From Microbacterium sp. EST19A (GTDB taxonomy: Bacteria; Actinomycetota; Actinomycetes; Actinomycetales; Microbacteriaceae): a DNA stretch of 64,000 bases. Of this stretch, positions 38,143 through 47,348 are shown one piece after another; within the stretch, counting starts at the first letter, position 1, and the number at the start of each line of letters is the position of its first letter. The notes beneath the pieces are model-generated. The model worked only from the letters and a program-made list of their open reading frames with translations, ran no database searches and had not been told where the DNA came from. A program made the position numbers and the translations under genes. The DNA lies in assembly GCF_019969685.1 (NCBI RefSeq), contig NZ_JAHXYZ010000003.1:124001-188000 (forward strand), given 5' to 3'.

Positions 38143-39647
38143 CCGCGGCGCTCGAGGTGCGGGGACTGCGGATCGGGTTCGATGGAGCGACGGTCGTCGA
38201 CGGCGTCTCCCTGTCGGTGGCCCCGGGGGAGTGCGTCGCGATCGTGGGCGAATCCGGTGCCGGGAAGTCGCTCACCGCCCGTGCGCTCCTCGGGCTGACG
38301 CCGGCTGACGCCGACGTCACCGTCCAGAGTCTCGTGATCGACGGGACGGATGCCGCGGCCTTCGGCGAACGGGAGTGGCGGTCGCTGCGCGGTGCGCGCA
38401 TCGCGCTCGTCTCGCAGGACGCCCTGGTGTCGCTCGACCCGCTTCACCGGATCGGTGCGGAGATCGCCGAGCCTCTGCGGCTGCACGGCATCGTCCGCGG
38501 TCGTGCGGCGCTCGCGGCGCGCGTGCGAGAGCTGCTGACGCGGGTGTGGATGCCGGATGGGGAACGACGTGTCCGGCAGTATCCGCACGAGCTGTCGGGC
38601 GGTCTGCGGCAGCGCGCGCTGATCGCCTCCGCCATCGCCGCGGATCCCGGCATCCTGGTGGCGGATGAGCCGACGACGGCCCTCGACGCGACGGTGCAGG
38701 CGCGGATCCTCGGGCTGCTGCGAGAGATCACCGACTCGGGCACCGCGGTCCTGTTCATCAGCCACGACTTCGCCGCCGTCCGCCGGCTCGCCGACCGGGT
38801 GCTGGTGATGCGTCACGGAGAGGTCGTCGAGACCGGGCCGGTCGCCGACGTCCTGGAGAACCCGCAGCACGAGTACACGCGGCAGCTGATCGCGGCGACC
38901 ATGCACGAACCGCGCCTGTCGTCGTCGGTCGTTACGGCGCCGGTGCTCACCGTCGTCGAGGCGTCGAAGAGCTTCGGTGAGACCCCTGCTGTCGCCGACG
39001 CCTCCTTCTCCGTCGCCGAGGGCCGAACACTCGGGATCGTGGGGGAGTCGGGGTCGGGGAAGACGACCCTGGCGCGGATGATCGTCGGAGTCGAGCGGCC
39101 CGACGCCGGTGCCCTGCGCTGGATCGGCGACAGGAGGGTGCAGCTGGTGCACCAGAACCCGCTCGGAGCGTTCGATCCGCGCTGGACTGTCGGCCGATCC
39201 CTGCGGGAGGCCCTGGAGGCGGGTGGAGTGCCGCGTGCCCAGCGGGCGGCACGGGTCGCGGCGCTGCTCGCCGAAGTCGACCTCGATCCCGTCCTTGCGG
39301 CCCGGCGTCCGGCCGCGCTGTCCGGAGGCCAGCGTCAACGGGCGGCGATCGCCCGCGCGCTCGCCGCCGATCCCCAGGTGCTCGTCCTGGACGAGCCCGT
39401 CTCCGCGCTCGACCCCTCGGTGCGCGAACGGATCCTCCGCCTGCTGACCCGCCTGCAGCAGGAGCGGGGACTCACGATGATCCTGGTGTCGCACGACCTC
39501 GACGTGGTCGGGGCGGTCGCCGACGACATCCTGGTGATGCAGGACGGACGCATCGTCGAGCAGGGTGCGACCGGCGAGGTGTTCTCGGCGCCGCAGCATC
39601 CGTTCACGAGGGAACTGCTCGACGCGAGCGGTTCCGTCACTCCTTGA
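38139..39647 (+). CDS. ABC transporter ATPase, fused DppD-DppF
   Basis: 502 residues with two complete ABC ATPase domains in one chain. First domain: Walker A GESGAGKS (37-44), signature LSGGLRQRA (~152), Walker B LVADEPTTALD. Second domain: GESGSGKTT (~303), LSGGQRQRAA (~393), VLVLDEPVSALD. The first signature has Leu in place of the usual Gln. The usual C-terminal oligopeptide/dipeptide extension of each half is short, which accounts for the small size. Its 3' end overlaps the converging pentapeptide gene by 11 bases. Confidence 0.93.
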   Translation: MTAALEVRGLRIGFDGATVVDGVSLSVAPGECVAIVGESGAGKSLTARALLGLTPADADVTVQSLVIDGTDAAAFGEREWRSLRGARIALVSQDALVSLDPLHRIGAEIAEPLRLHGIVRGRAALAARVRELLTRVWMPDGERRVRQYPHELSGGLRQRALIASAIAADPGILVADEPTTALDATVQARILGLLREITDSGTAVLFISHDFAAVRRLADRVLVMRHGEVVETGPVADVLENPQHEYTRQLIAATMHEPRLSSSVVTAPVLTVVEASKSFGETPAVADASFSVAEGRTLGIVGESGSGKTTLARMIVGVERPDAGALRWIGDRRVQLVHQNPLGAFDPRWTVGRSLREALEAGGVPRAQRAARVAALLAEVDLDPVLAARRPAALSGGQRQRAAIARALAADPQVLVLDEPVSALDPSVRERILRLLTRLQQERGLTMILVSHDLDVVGAVADDILVMQDGRIVEQGATGEVFSAPQHPFTRELLDASGSVTP

Positions 39648-40287
39648 TCTGGATCCCCAGACCTGCGGCGATGACCGGTGCGAGCTGCTGCACCTGGAAA
39701 CCCGTCAGCGTCGTGCCGCGCAGGCTGTTCGCGTCGAGGTAGGACAGCGCGTCGAGCCCGCGGAGATCGACGTCGGTCGCACGCATGCCCCGGGGATCGA
39801 CCTCGTCGCTGGAGGTCGCGGCGAAGCGCACGCGGGTGAGCTCGGCCTGCGGGATGTCGATGGTGCGGATGCGGCAGTCGGCGACCTCGACGTCGGTCGC
39901 GCGTGCTCCGCCGAGATTCAGGTAGTCGATGCGCAGATCGCGGAGCTCGAGCTCGTCGATGCGGGCGCCGCTGAGGTCGAGCGTCCCGATCCGCCCGCCG
40001 ATGATCCGCATCCGCCGGATCCCGGCATCCCGCATCTTCAGCGACGCGATGCGCACACCCGTCAGGGCCACGTCGAGGATCGTCGCTCCGGTCAGGTCGA
40101 CGGCATCGGCATCCGCTCGCACGGTGCACTGCTCGAGTGAGGCGTACGCGAGGTCGGCGTCCCCGGCGAGCTCGAGACTCGTGGCGAGGAGATCGGCGCT
40201 GCGACGGGGCTCCGCCGGCTCGAGGCGGTCGGGCAGATCAGGGGGAGAGACGCGAGGGGGAGCGGGGGATTCGGTCGTGCGGGCCAT
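39637..40287 (-). CDS. pentapeptide-repeat-like protein
   Basis: 216 residues. From about residue 45 to 185 the chain shows the A(D/N)LxX-like periodicity of a right-handed quadrilateral beta-helix (VDLTGATILDVALTGVRIAS, IDELELRDLRIDYLNLGG). The ends are proline-rich (N) and short. Pentapeptide proteins include DNA mimics that protect gyrase, but most have no known role, and nothing here points to gyrase. Start at 40287 is chosen from the leaderless promoter geometry. Confidence 0.75.
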   Translation of the reverse strand: MARTTESPAPPRVSPPDLPDRLEPAEPRRSADLLATSLELAGDADLAYASLEQCTVRADADAVDLTGATILDVALTGVRIASLKMRDAGIRRMRIIGGRIGTLDLSGARIDELELRDLRIDYLNLGGARATDVEVADCRIRTIDIPQAELTRVRFAATSSDEVDPRGMRATDVDLRGLDALSYLDANSLRGTTLTGFQVQQLAPVIAAGLGIQIKE

Positions 40288-40299
40288 GAGTCGAGAGTA
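40288..40299 (-). promoter_or_regulatory. pentapeptide gene promoter, predicted leaderless start
   Basis: On the minus strand TACTCT (40299-40294), six bases, ATG at 40287. The rest of the 245-base gap up to 40532 holds no gene I can support. Confidence 0.5.
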
Positions 40300-40532
40300 T
40301 GCGGAGTGGCCGACAGGGGGGTGTGCGTCTGCGAAGGAGATGTGCGCCAGCCAAGGACGCATCTGCGGCAAATAGCCTCGCGACGCGTCCCTCCCCTGCC
40401 GAGGCGCGCACCGGAATCGCGCTCATGGGCGTGCACCCTTGCTGCACGAGGGGGTAGTGCCTTCATCTTGTCCACATCGGTGGGTGATCGTGCGGTCGTC
40501 GACTCGATCTCGGATGCCGAGGGTGCAGGCTC

Positions 40533-41378
40533 GTGCGGATGACACGCGTTGAGGAGCTGATCACGGCGGTCGCGGGACGGGGAGGTGTCGTCCGGTCCAC
40601 GGTCGTCGCAGAACTCGGGTTCGGGAGACGGACGGTGGAAGCGGGCGTCGCCAGCGGCGCCATCACGAGACCGAGACGCGGATGGCTGGCGGCGAAGGAC
40701 GCCGACAGAGTGCTGGTGGCGGCCGCGCGACTCGGCGTCGTGCTCACGTGCCGCACGCAGGCGAGTCGACTCGGGCTGTGGGTGCACGACCACCGGGGCC
40801 GGCCGCATTTCGCGATACCGCCGCACAGCGCGCGGAGGCTTCCGTTCGAAGCGAAGCTCCATCGGGGTCGTTGCCCTGTGCCGCGTCATCCCGATGCACT
40901 CGTCGATCCGATCGAGAATGTCCTGGCGCACATCGCGCAGTGCGAGCCGTTCGAGCAGGCGCTCGCGACCTGGGAATCCGCGCTCAACAAGAAACTGGTG
41001 ACGGTCGAATCGCTGCGGGGACTCCGTTGGAAGACCGAAGCGCGACGGGTGCTGCAGCGTGCGATTCCCTTCGCCGACGCCGGACTCGAGACGTACATGC
41101 GCGAGCGGCTCCGGTGGTTGAAGCTCCGCATCCGGGTCCAGATCTGGATCGGAGGCCATCGAGTCGACACGTTGATCGGCGATCGTCTGGTGGTGCAGAT
41201 CGACGGTTCTCACCACGTGGGGTCTCAGCGATCGGAGGACATCAGGCACGATGCTCAGCTGATGCTGATGGGATACCGGGTGATCCGTGTGTCCTATCAC
41301 CAGGTCGTGTTCGATTGGGCTTCGGTGCAGGATCTGATCATGCGCGCGGTCGCCCAGGGGCACCACCTCGCTCGGTGA
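40533..41378 (+). CDS. DUF559-like protein with endonuclease-type fold
   Basis: 281 residues. The N-terminal 60 residues resemble a winged-helix of the AbiEi-antitoxin type (GGVVRSTVVAELGFGRRTV, then PRRGWLAA). The C-terminal 95 residues fit DUF559/Vsr-like nucleases: ETYMRERLRWL, HRVDTLIGDRLVVQIDG, HHVGSQRSEDIRHDAQL and GYRVIRVSYHQV, with Asp-x(n)-Gln-x-Asp spacing as in PD-(D/E)xK enzymes. No adjacent toxin gene is visible, so it is an orphan. GTG at 40533 or ATG two codons later can start it. The function is unknown; members are frequent in Microbacteriaceae. Confidence 0.72.
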   Translation: MRMTRVEELITAVAGRGGVVRSTVVAELGFGRRTVEAGVASGAITRPRRGWLAAKDADRVLVAAARLGVVLTCRTQASRLGLWVHDHRGRPHFAIPPHSARRLPFEAKLHRGRCPVPRHPDALVDPIENVLAHIAQCEPFEQALATWESALNKKLVTVESLRGLRWKTEARRVLQRAIPFADAGLETYMRERLRWLKLRIRVQIWIGGHRVDTLIGDRLVVQIDGSHHVGSQRSEDIRHDAQLMLMGYRVIRVSYHQVVFDWASVQDLIMRAVAQGHHLAR

Positions 41379-41471
41379 TGAGCGCCCCACGAGGGGAAGT
41401 GCGCCTCGCGAGGACGGATCGGCCGTGATCGTCCTTCCCAGGTGCACATCCCCTTCCGAAATGGACGGCCG

Positions 41472-41500
41472 CTGACTCCGGCCTGGAGCGCGCGTACAAT
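41472..41500 (+). promoter_or_regulatory. ileS promoter
   Basis: CTGACT (41472-41477), 17-base spacer, TACAAT (41495-41500). The best -35/-10 pair in the window, placed just before the T-box leader. Confidence 0.75.
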
Positions 41501-41506
41501 GGAGGG

Positions 41507-41680
41507 ACGAGCATCGATCCGGCATCACCGGGGAGCTCTCGGAAGAACAGCCCTCTTGTGAGAGAGAGCCCAGTAGAACCGAGCGGGGCAGGCCCGTCAC
41601 AGCCGCAGTGAGAGTGGCCCGCCGTGAGGCGCGCACGCGAGGTGGTACCGCGGTCCGCGAGGGTCGTCCTCGCAGGAGCA
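41507..41680 (+). ncRNA. T-box leader of ileS (ultrashort stem I type)
   Basis: A tRNA-sensing leader. The short stem I is CCGG-loop-CCGG with the Ile specifier ATC at 41524-41526. The conserved AGGTGGTACCGCG at 41640-41652 is the T-box; its TGGT can pair with the ACCA end of uncharged tRNA-Ile. A further hairpin GCGAGG/CCTCGC (41657-41673) follows, then AGGAG at 41674-41678. Actinobacterial ileS T-boxes with short stem I act on translation, and the missing T tract here agrees. Uncharged tRNA-Ile should raise ileS expression. Confidence 0.92.
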
Positions 41681-41708
41681 TCCGCCACGACGATCACTGC
41701 GAGACACG

Positions 41709-44700
41709 ATGACCTACCCCCGTTCCTCCTTCGGACCCGCCGCCGACCAGGCCGCCTCTGTCGCGCCGAGCCCTCGCTTCCCGCAGATCGAGGAGGAGGT
41801 GCTCGACTTCTGGGACAAGGACGACACCTTCCGCGCCTCGATCGAGCAGCGCGAAGGATCGCCCGAGTGGGTGTTCTACGACGGCCCCCCGTTCGCCAAC
41901 GGTCTGCCGCACTACGGTCACCTGCTCACCGGGTACGCCAAGGACGTGTTCCCGCGCTTCCAGACGATGACCGGCCATAAGGTCGACCGGGTCTTCGGCT
42001 GGGACACGCACGGTCTCCCCGCCGAGCTCGAGGCGATGAAGCAGCTCGGCATCACCGAGAAGGCCGAGATCGAGGCCATGGGCATCGACGTCTTCAACGC
42101 GAAGGCGAAGAGCTCGGTGCTGACCTACACGCACGAGTGGCAGGACTACGTCACGCGCCAGGCCCGCTGGGTCGACTTCGACCGCGGTTACAAGACGCTC
42201 GACCTCGGCTACATGGAGAGCGTGCTCTGGGCGTTCAAGACCCTGTACGACAAGGGCCTCGCCTACGAGGGCTACCGGGTGCTGCCGTACTGCTGGCGCG
42301 ACGAGACGCCGCTGTCGGCGCACGAGCTGCGCATGGACGACGACGTCTACCAGATGCGCCAGGATCCATCGGTCACCGTCACATTCCCGCTGACCGGCGC
42401 GAAGGCCGAGTCGCTGGGCCTGACCGGCGTGCGCGCCCTCGCCTGGACGACCACGCCGTGGACCCTCCCGACGAACCTCGCGCTCGCCGTGGGGCCGGAC
42501 ATCGATTACGTGGTGCTGCCCGCGGGTCCCGCCGGCGCGGCCGACGTGCACCAGACGCCCGGAACGACGGATGCCGCCGTCGAGGCGTCCGCCCACCGCT
42601 ACCTGCTCGCCCGCGAACTGCTCGGCGGGTACGCGAAGGACCTGGGCTACGAGGGTGCCCAGGACGCGCTCGCCGCGGTCGACGCGACTCTCCGCGGCTC
42701 GGAGCTGCAGGACGTCACCTACGACCGCCTCTTCGACTACTACGCCGACGAGGAGACCTACGGCACGGAGAACGCCTGGCGCATCCTCGTCGACGACTAC
42801 GTCACGGTGAGCGACGGCACCGGCATCGTCCACCAGGCTCCGGCCTACGGTGAGGACGACCAGCGGGTGGCGGGTGCGGCGGGCATCCCCACGATCATCT
42901 CGCTCGACGACGGCGGCCGCTTCCTCCCGAACGTGCCGGATGTCGCCGGAGAGCTCTGGATGGAGGCGAACACCCCGCTCGTGCGCATCATCCGCGACAA
43001 CGGGCGACTCGTGCGCCTGCAGAGCTACGAGCACTCCTACCCGCACTGCTGGCGCTGCCGGAACCCCCTGATCTACAAGGCGGTGTCGAGCTGGTTCATC
43101 CGCGTCACCGACATCAAGGACGACATGCTCGCGAACAACGAGCAGATCACCTGGGTACCCGAGAACGTGAAGTACGGCCAGTTCGGCAAGTGGCTCGAAG
43201 GCGCGCGCGACTGGTCCATCAGCCGCAACCGCTACTGGGGCTCGCCGATCCCGATCTGGAAGAGCGACGACCCGGAGTACCCGCGCGTCGACGCCTACGG
43301 CTCGCTGGAGGATCTCGAGCGCGACTTCGGCACGCTTCCGCGCAACCCCGAGGGCGAGATCGACCTGCACCGCCCGTACATCGACGACCTGACCCGCCCG
43401 AACCCGGACGACCCCACGGGCAAGAGCACGATGCGCCGCATCGAGGACGTCTTCGACGTGTGGTTCGACTCGGGCTCGATGCCCTACGCGCAGGTGCACT
43501 ATCCGTTCGAGAACCAGGAGTGGTTCGACTCCCATGCGCCGGCGGACTTCATCGTCGAGTACATCGGACAGACCCGCGGCTGGTTCTACGTCATGCACGT
43601 GCTGTCGACCGCGCTGTTCGACCGCCCGGCGTTCACCGGTGTGAGCTGCCACGGCATCGTGCTCGGCAGCGACGGCTACAAGATGTCGAAGTCGCTGCGC
43701 AACTACCCGGACGTGAGCGAGGTGCTCGACCGCGACGGCTCCGACGCGATGCGGTGGTTCCTGATGTCGAGCTCCGTGCTCCGCGGCGGCAACCTCGCCG
43801 TGACCGAGGAGGGCATCCGGGCCGGTGTGCGCGAGTTCCTGCTGCCGCTGTGGAGCTCGTGGTACTTCTTCGCGACGTACGCGAACGCTTCGGGGCCCGA
43901 CGGGTACGAGGCGTCGTGGCGCACGGATTCCACTGACGTGCTCGACCGCTACATCCTGGCGCGCCTCGGCGACCTCGTGCGCGAGGCGCGTGCCGATCTG
44001 GAGGGGCTCGACTCGACGACGGCATCCGCTCGTCTGCGTGATTTCGTCGAGGTGCTGACGAACTGGTACATCCGCCGCTCGCGCGACCGCTTCTGGGTCG
44101 GCGTGACCGCCGACCCGAAGAGCCGTGAGGCCTTCGACACGCTCTACACGGTGCTGGAGACGCTCACGCGCGTCGCGGCCCCGCTCGTGCCGCTGGTCAG
44201 CGAGCGCGTCTGGCAGGGGCTCACGGGAGGCCGCAGCGTGCACCTGCAGGACTGGCCGGATGCCGACGCGTTCCCGGCCGCCGACGACATCCGCGACGCG
44301 ATGGATGCCGTCCGCGAGCTCTCCAGCGTGGGCAACGCGCTCCGCAAGAAGGAGAAGCTGCGCGTGCGCCTGCCGCTGGCGCGTCTGACGGTGGTGTCGC
44401 CGCAGGCGGATTCGCTCGGGCAGTTCGAGGACATCCTCCGCGAGGAGCTCAACGTCAAAGCGGTCGAGCTGGTGCCGCTCGCCGAGAGCACGGCTGCCGA
44501 CTACGGCATCACCCACCGGCTCAGCGTGAACGCCCGCGCGGCCGGTCCACGTCTGGGTAAGAACGTCCAGACCGTGATCAAGGCTGCCAAGGCCGGCGAC
44601 TGGACGCAGGTCGACGGCGTCGTGACGGCCGGGGGCATCGCGCTGGAGCCCTCCGAGTACGAGCTGGCGCTCGAGACCGCCGGGCGGCCGGAGGGCGAGG

Positions 44701-45089
44701 CGCTCGCGCTCGTGCCGAGTGGCGGGTTCATGCTGCTCGACACCCGCACCACGCGCGAGCTGGAGGCAGAGGGCCTCGCCCGGGACGTGATCCGCGCTGT
44801 GCAGGAGACCCGCAAGAACGCCGGATTCGACGTGAGCGACCGCATCGCCCTTCGCCTGTGGTTCACGTCGGGAGACGACCTGTCGGCTGTGCGGAGCGCT
44901 TTCGACGTCGCCGACATCGCCGGCGAGACCCTCGCGCTCGCCTACGAGCTCGGAGCCAAGGACGAGGTCCTGCTCGGAGACGGCGACGTGCCGTCGACGC
45001 CTGAGCACTCCGCCACCATCACCGAGGGCACCTACGCGAACCGCGGCGACTTCACGATCGCCGTCTCCAGGATCGGGGCATCCGCATGA
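41709..45089 (+). CDS. ileS: isoleucine--tRNA ligase, long eukaryotic-like type
   Basis: 1126 residues, clearly longer than the ~940-residue type 1 enzymes. The HIGH motif reads HYGH in GLPHYGHLLTGY near residue 65 and the KMSKS loop is KMSKSLRNY near 657; both forms are typical of type 2 IleS, a group generally less sensitive to mupirocin. The CP1 editing domain includes ALAWTTTPWTLPTNLALAV. ATG at 41709 is the only reasonable start; a weak GCGAGA precedes it while AGGAG lies about 30 bases away. The stop overlaps folC (ATGA). Confidence 0.97.
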   Translation: MTYPRSSFGPAADQAASVAPSPRFPQIEEEVLDFWDKDDTFRASIEQREGSPEWVFYDGPPFANGLPHYGHLLTGYAKDVFPRFQTMTGHKVDRVFGWDTHGLPAELEAMKQLGITEKAEIEAMGIDVFNAKAKSSVLTYTHEWQDYVTRQARWVDFDRGYKTLDLGYMESVLWAFKTLYDKGLAYEGYRVLPYCWRDETPLSAHELRMDDDVYQMRQDPSVTVTFPLTGAKAESLGLTGVRALAWTTTPWTLPTNLALAVGPDIDYVVLPAGPAGAADVHQTPGTTDAAVEASAHRYLLARELLGGYAKDLGYEGAQDALAAVDATLRGSELQDVTYDRLFDYYADEETYGTENAWRILVDDYVTVSDGTGIVHQAPAYGEDDQRVAGAAGIPTIISLDDGGRFLPNVPDVAGELWMEANTPLVRIIRDNGRLVRLQSYEHSYPHCWRCRNPLIYKAVSSWFIRVTDIKDDMLANNEQITWVPENVKYGQFGKWLEGARDWSISRNRYWGSPIPIWKSDDPEYPRVDAYGSLEDLERDFGTLPRNPEGEIDLHRPYIDDLTRPNPDDPTGKSTMRRIEDVFDVWFDSGSMPYAQVHYPFENQEWFDSHAPADFIVEYIGQTRGWFYVMHVLSTALFDRPAFTGVSCHGIVLGSDGYKMSKSLRNYPDVSEVLDRDGSDAMRWFLMSSSVLRGGNLAVTEEGIRAGVREFLLPLWSSWYFFATYANASGPDGYEASWRTDSTDVLDRYILARLGDLVREARADLEGLDSTTASARLRDFVEVLTNWYIRRSRDRFWVGVTADPKSREAFDTLYTVLETLTRVAAPLVPLVSERVWQGLTGGRSVHLQDWPDADAFPAADDIRDAMDAVRELSSVGNALRKKEKLRVRLPLARLTVVSPQADSLGQFEDILREELNVKAVELVPLAESTAADYGITHRLSVNARAAGPRLGKNVQTVIKAAKAGDWTQVDGVVTAGGIALEPSEYELALETAGRPEGEALALVPSGGFMLLDTRTTRELEAEGLARDVIRAVQETRKNAGFDVSDRIALRLWFTSGDDLSAVRSAFDVADIAGETLALAYELGAKDEVLLGDGDVPSTPEHSATITEGTYANRGDFTIAVSRIGASA

Positions 45090-46438
45090 GCGATCGGGAA
45101 CGGGCCGATGCCGTCTACGAGGCACTGCTGAGCCGTGCGGGGGAGCGCTGGGTGCAGCCGCGCAAGGAGCGCACCGCGCGCATCCTGGCGTTCCTCGACG
45201 ACCCGCAGCGCACCTACCGGGTCGTGCACATCACGGGCACGAACGGCAAGACCTCGACCGCCCGCATGATCGAGAGCCTTCTCCGGGCGCACGAGCTGCG
45301 CACCGGACTCTTCACGAGTCCGCATCTGGAGCGCTTCACCGAGCGGATCATGATCGACGGCGAGCCGATCGCCGATGAGGCGGTCGCCGACGCCTGGGAC
45401 GAGATCGAGCCCTTCGTCGACATCGTCGACGCTGAGCTCGAAGCCGCCGGAGACGCACCGCTGACGTTCTTCGAGCTGCTGACCGTGCTGGCCTTCGTGG
45501 CCGCTGCGGATGCGCCGATCGACGTGCTCGTGCTCGAAGTGGGCATGGGCGGCGAGTGGGACTCGACGAACACGGCCGACGGCGACGTCGCCGTCTTCGC
45601 TCCGATCGACATCGATCACGCGGACCGGCTCGGCAGCACGATCGCCGAGATCGCCGAGGTCAAGGCCGGGATCATCAAGGAGGGTGCGGCGGTCGTGTCG
45701 GCCCAGCAGCCGCCCGAGGCCGCCGAGGTGCTGCGACGGGTCGCCGCCGAGCGCAACGCGACGATCGCCTTCGAGGGCGAGGAGTTCGGCCTCACCGACC
45801 AGAAGCTCGCCGTCGGCGGTCAGCTGCTCACGATCCGCGGGCTCGCGGGGGAATACGTCGAGGAATACCTGCCGCTGTACGGGGCCCACCAGGGGCACAA
45901 CGCGGCCCTCGCGGTCGCGGCCGTCGAATCGCTCATCGGCGGCGGCTCCCAGCCCATCGCCGGCGAGGTCATCACCGACGGTCTGCAGGGCGCGACCTCG
46001 CCCGGCCGCCTGCAGCTGCTCGGCATCGCCCCGACCGTCGTGGTCGACGCCGCGCACAATCCGCACGGTGCGAAGGCACTCGTGCAGGCGCTCGACGACA
46101 GCTTCGATTTCGACGAGTGGGGCGTCGTGCTCGGCATCCTCTCCGACAAGGACGCCGCGGGCATCATCGCGCAGCTCGCCCCGGCGGCGGCGCACGTCTT
46201 CGCCACGGCACCGGACTCGGATCGCGCCAGCGATGCCGACACCATCGCCGACCTCGTCGAGCAGACGGGTCACCGTGCCACGGTGCACGACTCGCTGGCC
46301 GACGCGGCCGACGCGGCGCGGGAGTGGGCGGCATCCTCCGATCGCCGTGCGGTCGTGATCGCCGGATCGGTCGTGCTCGCCGGTGAGGCGATCGCCCTCG
46401 CGGAGGAAGAGGACTGGAAGTCGGGGTGGCGCGCGTGA
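45086..46438 (+). CDS. folC: bifunctional folylpolyglutamate / dihydrofolate synthase
   Basis: 450 residues, Mur-ligase superfamily. Adds glutamate to dihydropteroate and to reduced folates. P-loop HITGTNGKTSTARM near residue 50, then GLFTSPHLERFTERI, VLEVGMGGEWDSTN and the C-terminal VVDAAHNPHGAKAL. It overlaps both ileS (ATGA) and the DUF4233 gene (GTGA), so the three are coupled behind the T-box. Confidence 0.96.
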   Translation: MSDRERADAVYEALLSRAGERWVQPRKERTARILAFLDDPQRTYRVVHITGTNGKTSTARMIESLLRAHELRTGLFTSPHLERFTERIMIDGEPIADEAVADAWDEIEPFVDIVDAELEAAGDAPLTFFELLTVLAFVAAADAPIDVLVLEVGMGGEWDSTNTADGDVAVFAPIDIDHADRLGSTIAEIAEVKAGIIKEGAAVVSAQQPPEAAEVLRRVAAERNATIAFEGEEFGLTDQKLAVGGQLLTIRGLAGEYVEEYLPLYGAHQGHNAALAVAAVESLIGGGSQPIAGEVITDGLQGATSPGRLQLLGIAPTVVVDAAHNPHGAKALVQALDDSFDFDEWGVVLGILSDKDAAGIIAQLAPAAAHVFATAPDSDRASDADTIADLVEQTGHRATVHDSLADAADAAREWAASSDRRAVVIAGSVVLAGEAIALAEEEDWKSGWRA

Positions 46439-46866
46439 GTGCGGATGCCGCTCCCGCTCGCCGTCCGCGCCCGCCGCGCACGCTGGTGCAGAAGCTCGCC
46501 CCGATCGTGCTCGGGTTCGAGGCGATCGTCGTGTTCCTCATCGGATTGACGATCTTCGGGCTCAAGGCGCTTCCCGCCGGAATCGAGCCGTGGTGGGGGA
46601 TCGTCGCAGGAGGCGTCGTCGGACTCGCCTGCATCGCCCTCGCCGGCATGATCACCCGGCCGTGGGCGATCACCGCGGGCTGGGTGATCCAGGTCGTCAT
46701 CGCCCTGGCGGCGTTCCTCGTCCCCGCCGTTCTCATCGCCGTCCTGATTTTCGGCGGCATGTGGGCGTATGCGACGATCATGGGGGCCCGCCTGGACGCA
46801 CGACGTCCCGCCGAGCCCTCGACCGAGACTCAGACCACGCAGATCTCAGATACAGAGAGTGAATGA
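46435..46866 (+). CDS. DUF4233 membrane protein
   Basis: 143 residues from the GTG that overlaps the folC stop; a GTG three codons earlier is also possible. A basic Arg/Pro-rich N-terminus leads into four hydrophobic segments (about 25-47, 52-73, 78-95 and 97-113), then an acidic Thr/Glu-rich tail (STETQTTQISDTESE). DUF4233 is an actinobacterial family that sits between folC and ndk, as here. Function unknown. Confidence 0.85.
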   Translation: MSADAAPARRPRPPRTLVQKLAPIVLGFEAIVVFLIGLTIFGLKALPAGIEPWWGIVAGGVVGLACIALAGMITRPWAITAGWVIQVVIALAAFLVPAVLIAVLIFGGMWAYATIMGARLDARRPAEPSTETQTTQISDTESE

Positions 46867-46867
46867 C

Positions 46868-47284
46868 ATGGCCACCGAAGAAACACTCGTCCTCGTCAAG
46901 CCGGACGGCGTCGCCCGCGGCCTCACCGGCGCGATCCTCGCCCGCATCGAGGCGAAGGGCTACGCGCTCGTCGACATCCGCCTCGCGGAGCCCGATCGCG
47001 ACGTGCTCGCCGCGCACTACGCCGAGCACGAGGGAAAGCCGTTCTACGAGCCGCTTCTCGAGTTCATGCTCTCCGGCCCGTCGGTCGCCATCCGCCTCGC
47101 GGGCAACCGCGTGATCGAGGGCTTCCGCTCGCTCGCCGGCACGACCGACCCGACCACCGCCGCCCCGGGCACGATCCGCGGCGACTTCGGTCGCGACTGG
47201 GGCCTCAAGGTGCAGCAGAACCTCGTGCACGGCTCGGACAGCCCCGAGTCGGCTGCGCGCGAGCTCGGCATCTGGTTCGACTGA
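46868..47284 (+). CDS. ndk: nucleoside diphosphate kinase
   Basis: 138 residues. Transfers gamma phosphate among nucleotides through a phospho-histidine, here in NLVHGSDSPESA near residue 117. LVLVKPDGVARG at the N-terminus and RGDFGRDWG are family signatures. It starts two bases after the DUF4233 stop and ends at a strong terminator, closing the ileS-folC-DUF4233-ndk operon. Confidence 0.97.
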   Translation: MATEETLVLVKPDGVARGLTGAILARIEAKGYALVDIRLAEPDRDVLAAHYAEHEGKPFYEPLLEFMLSGPSVAIRLAGNRVIEGFRSLAGTTDPTTAAPGTIRGDFGRDWGLKVQQNLVHGSDSPESAARELGIWFD

Positions 47285-47293
47285 GACCACACG

Positions 47294-47330
47294 CGAAAGC
47301 CCGTCCTCCTTCGCGGAGGACGGGCTTTCG
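47294..47330. terminator. bidirectional terminator between ndk and VKOR gene
   Basis: Sixteen-base perfect arms beginning CGAAAGCCCGTCCTCC around loop TTCGC. Serves both converging genes. Confidence 0.9.
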
Positions 47331-47348
47331 TCGTTTCAGGGCCCTGGT

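Noticed and set aside
41694..45125. 1143-codon minus-strand frame opposite ileS
   Set aside because: Same shadow effect. The sequence is repetitive His/Arg/Val/Asp and would cover the T-box gene completely.
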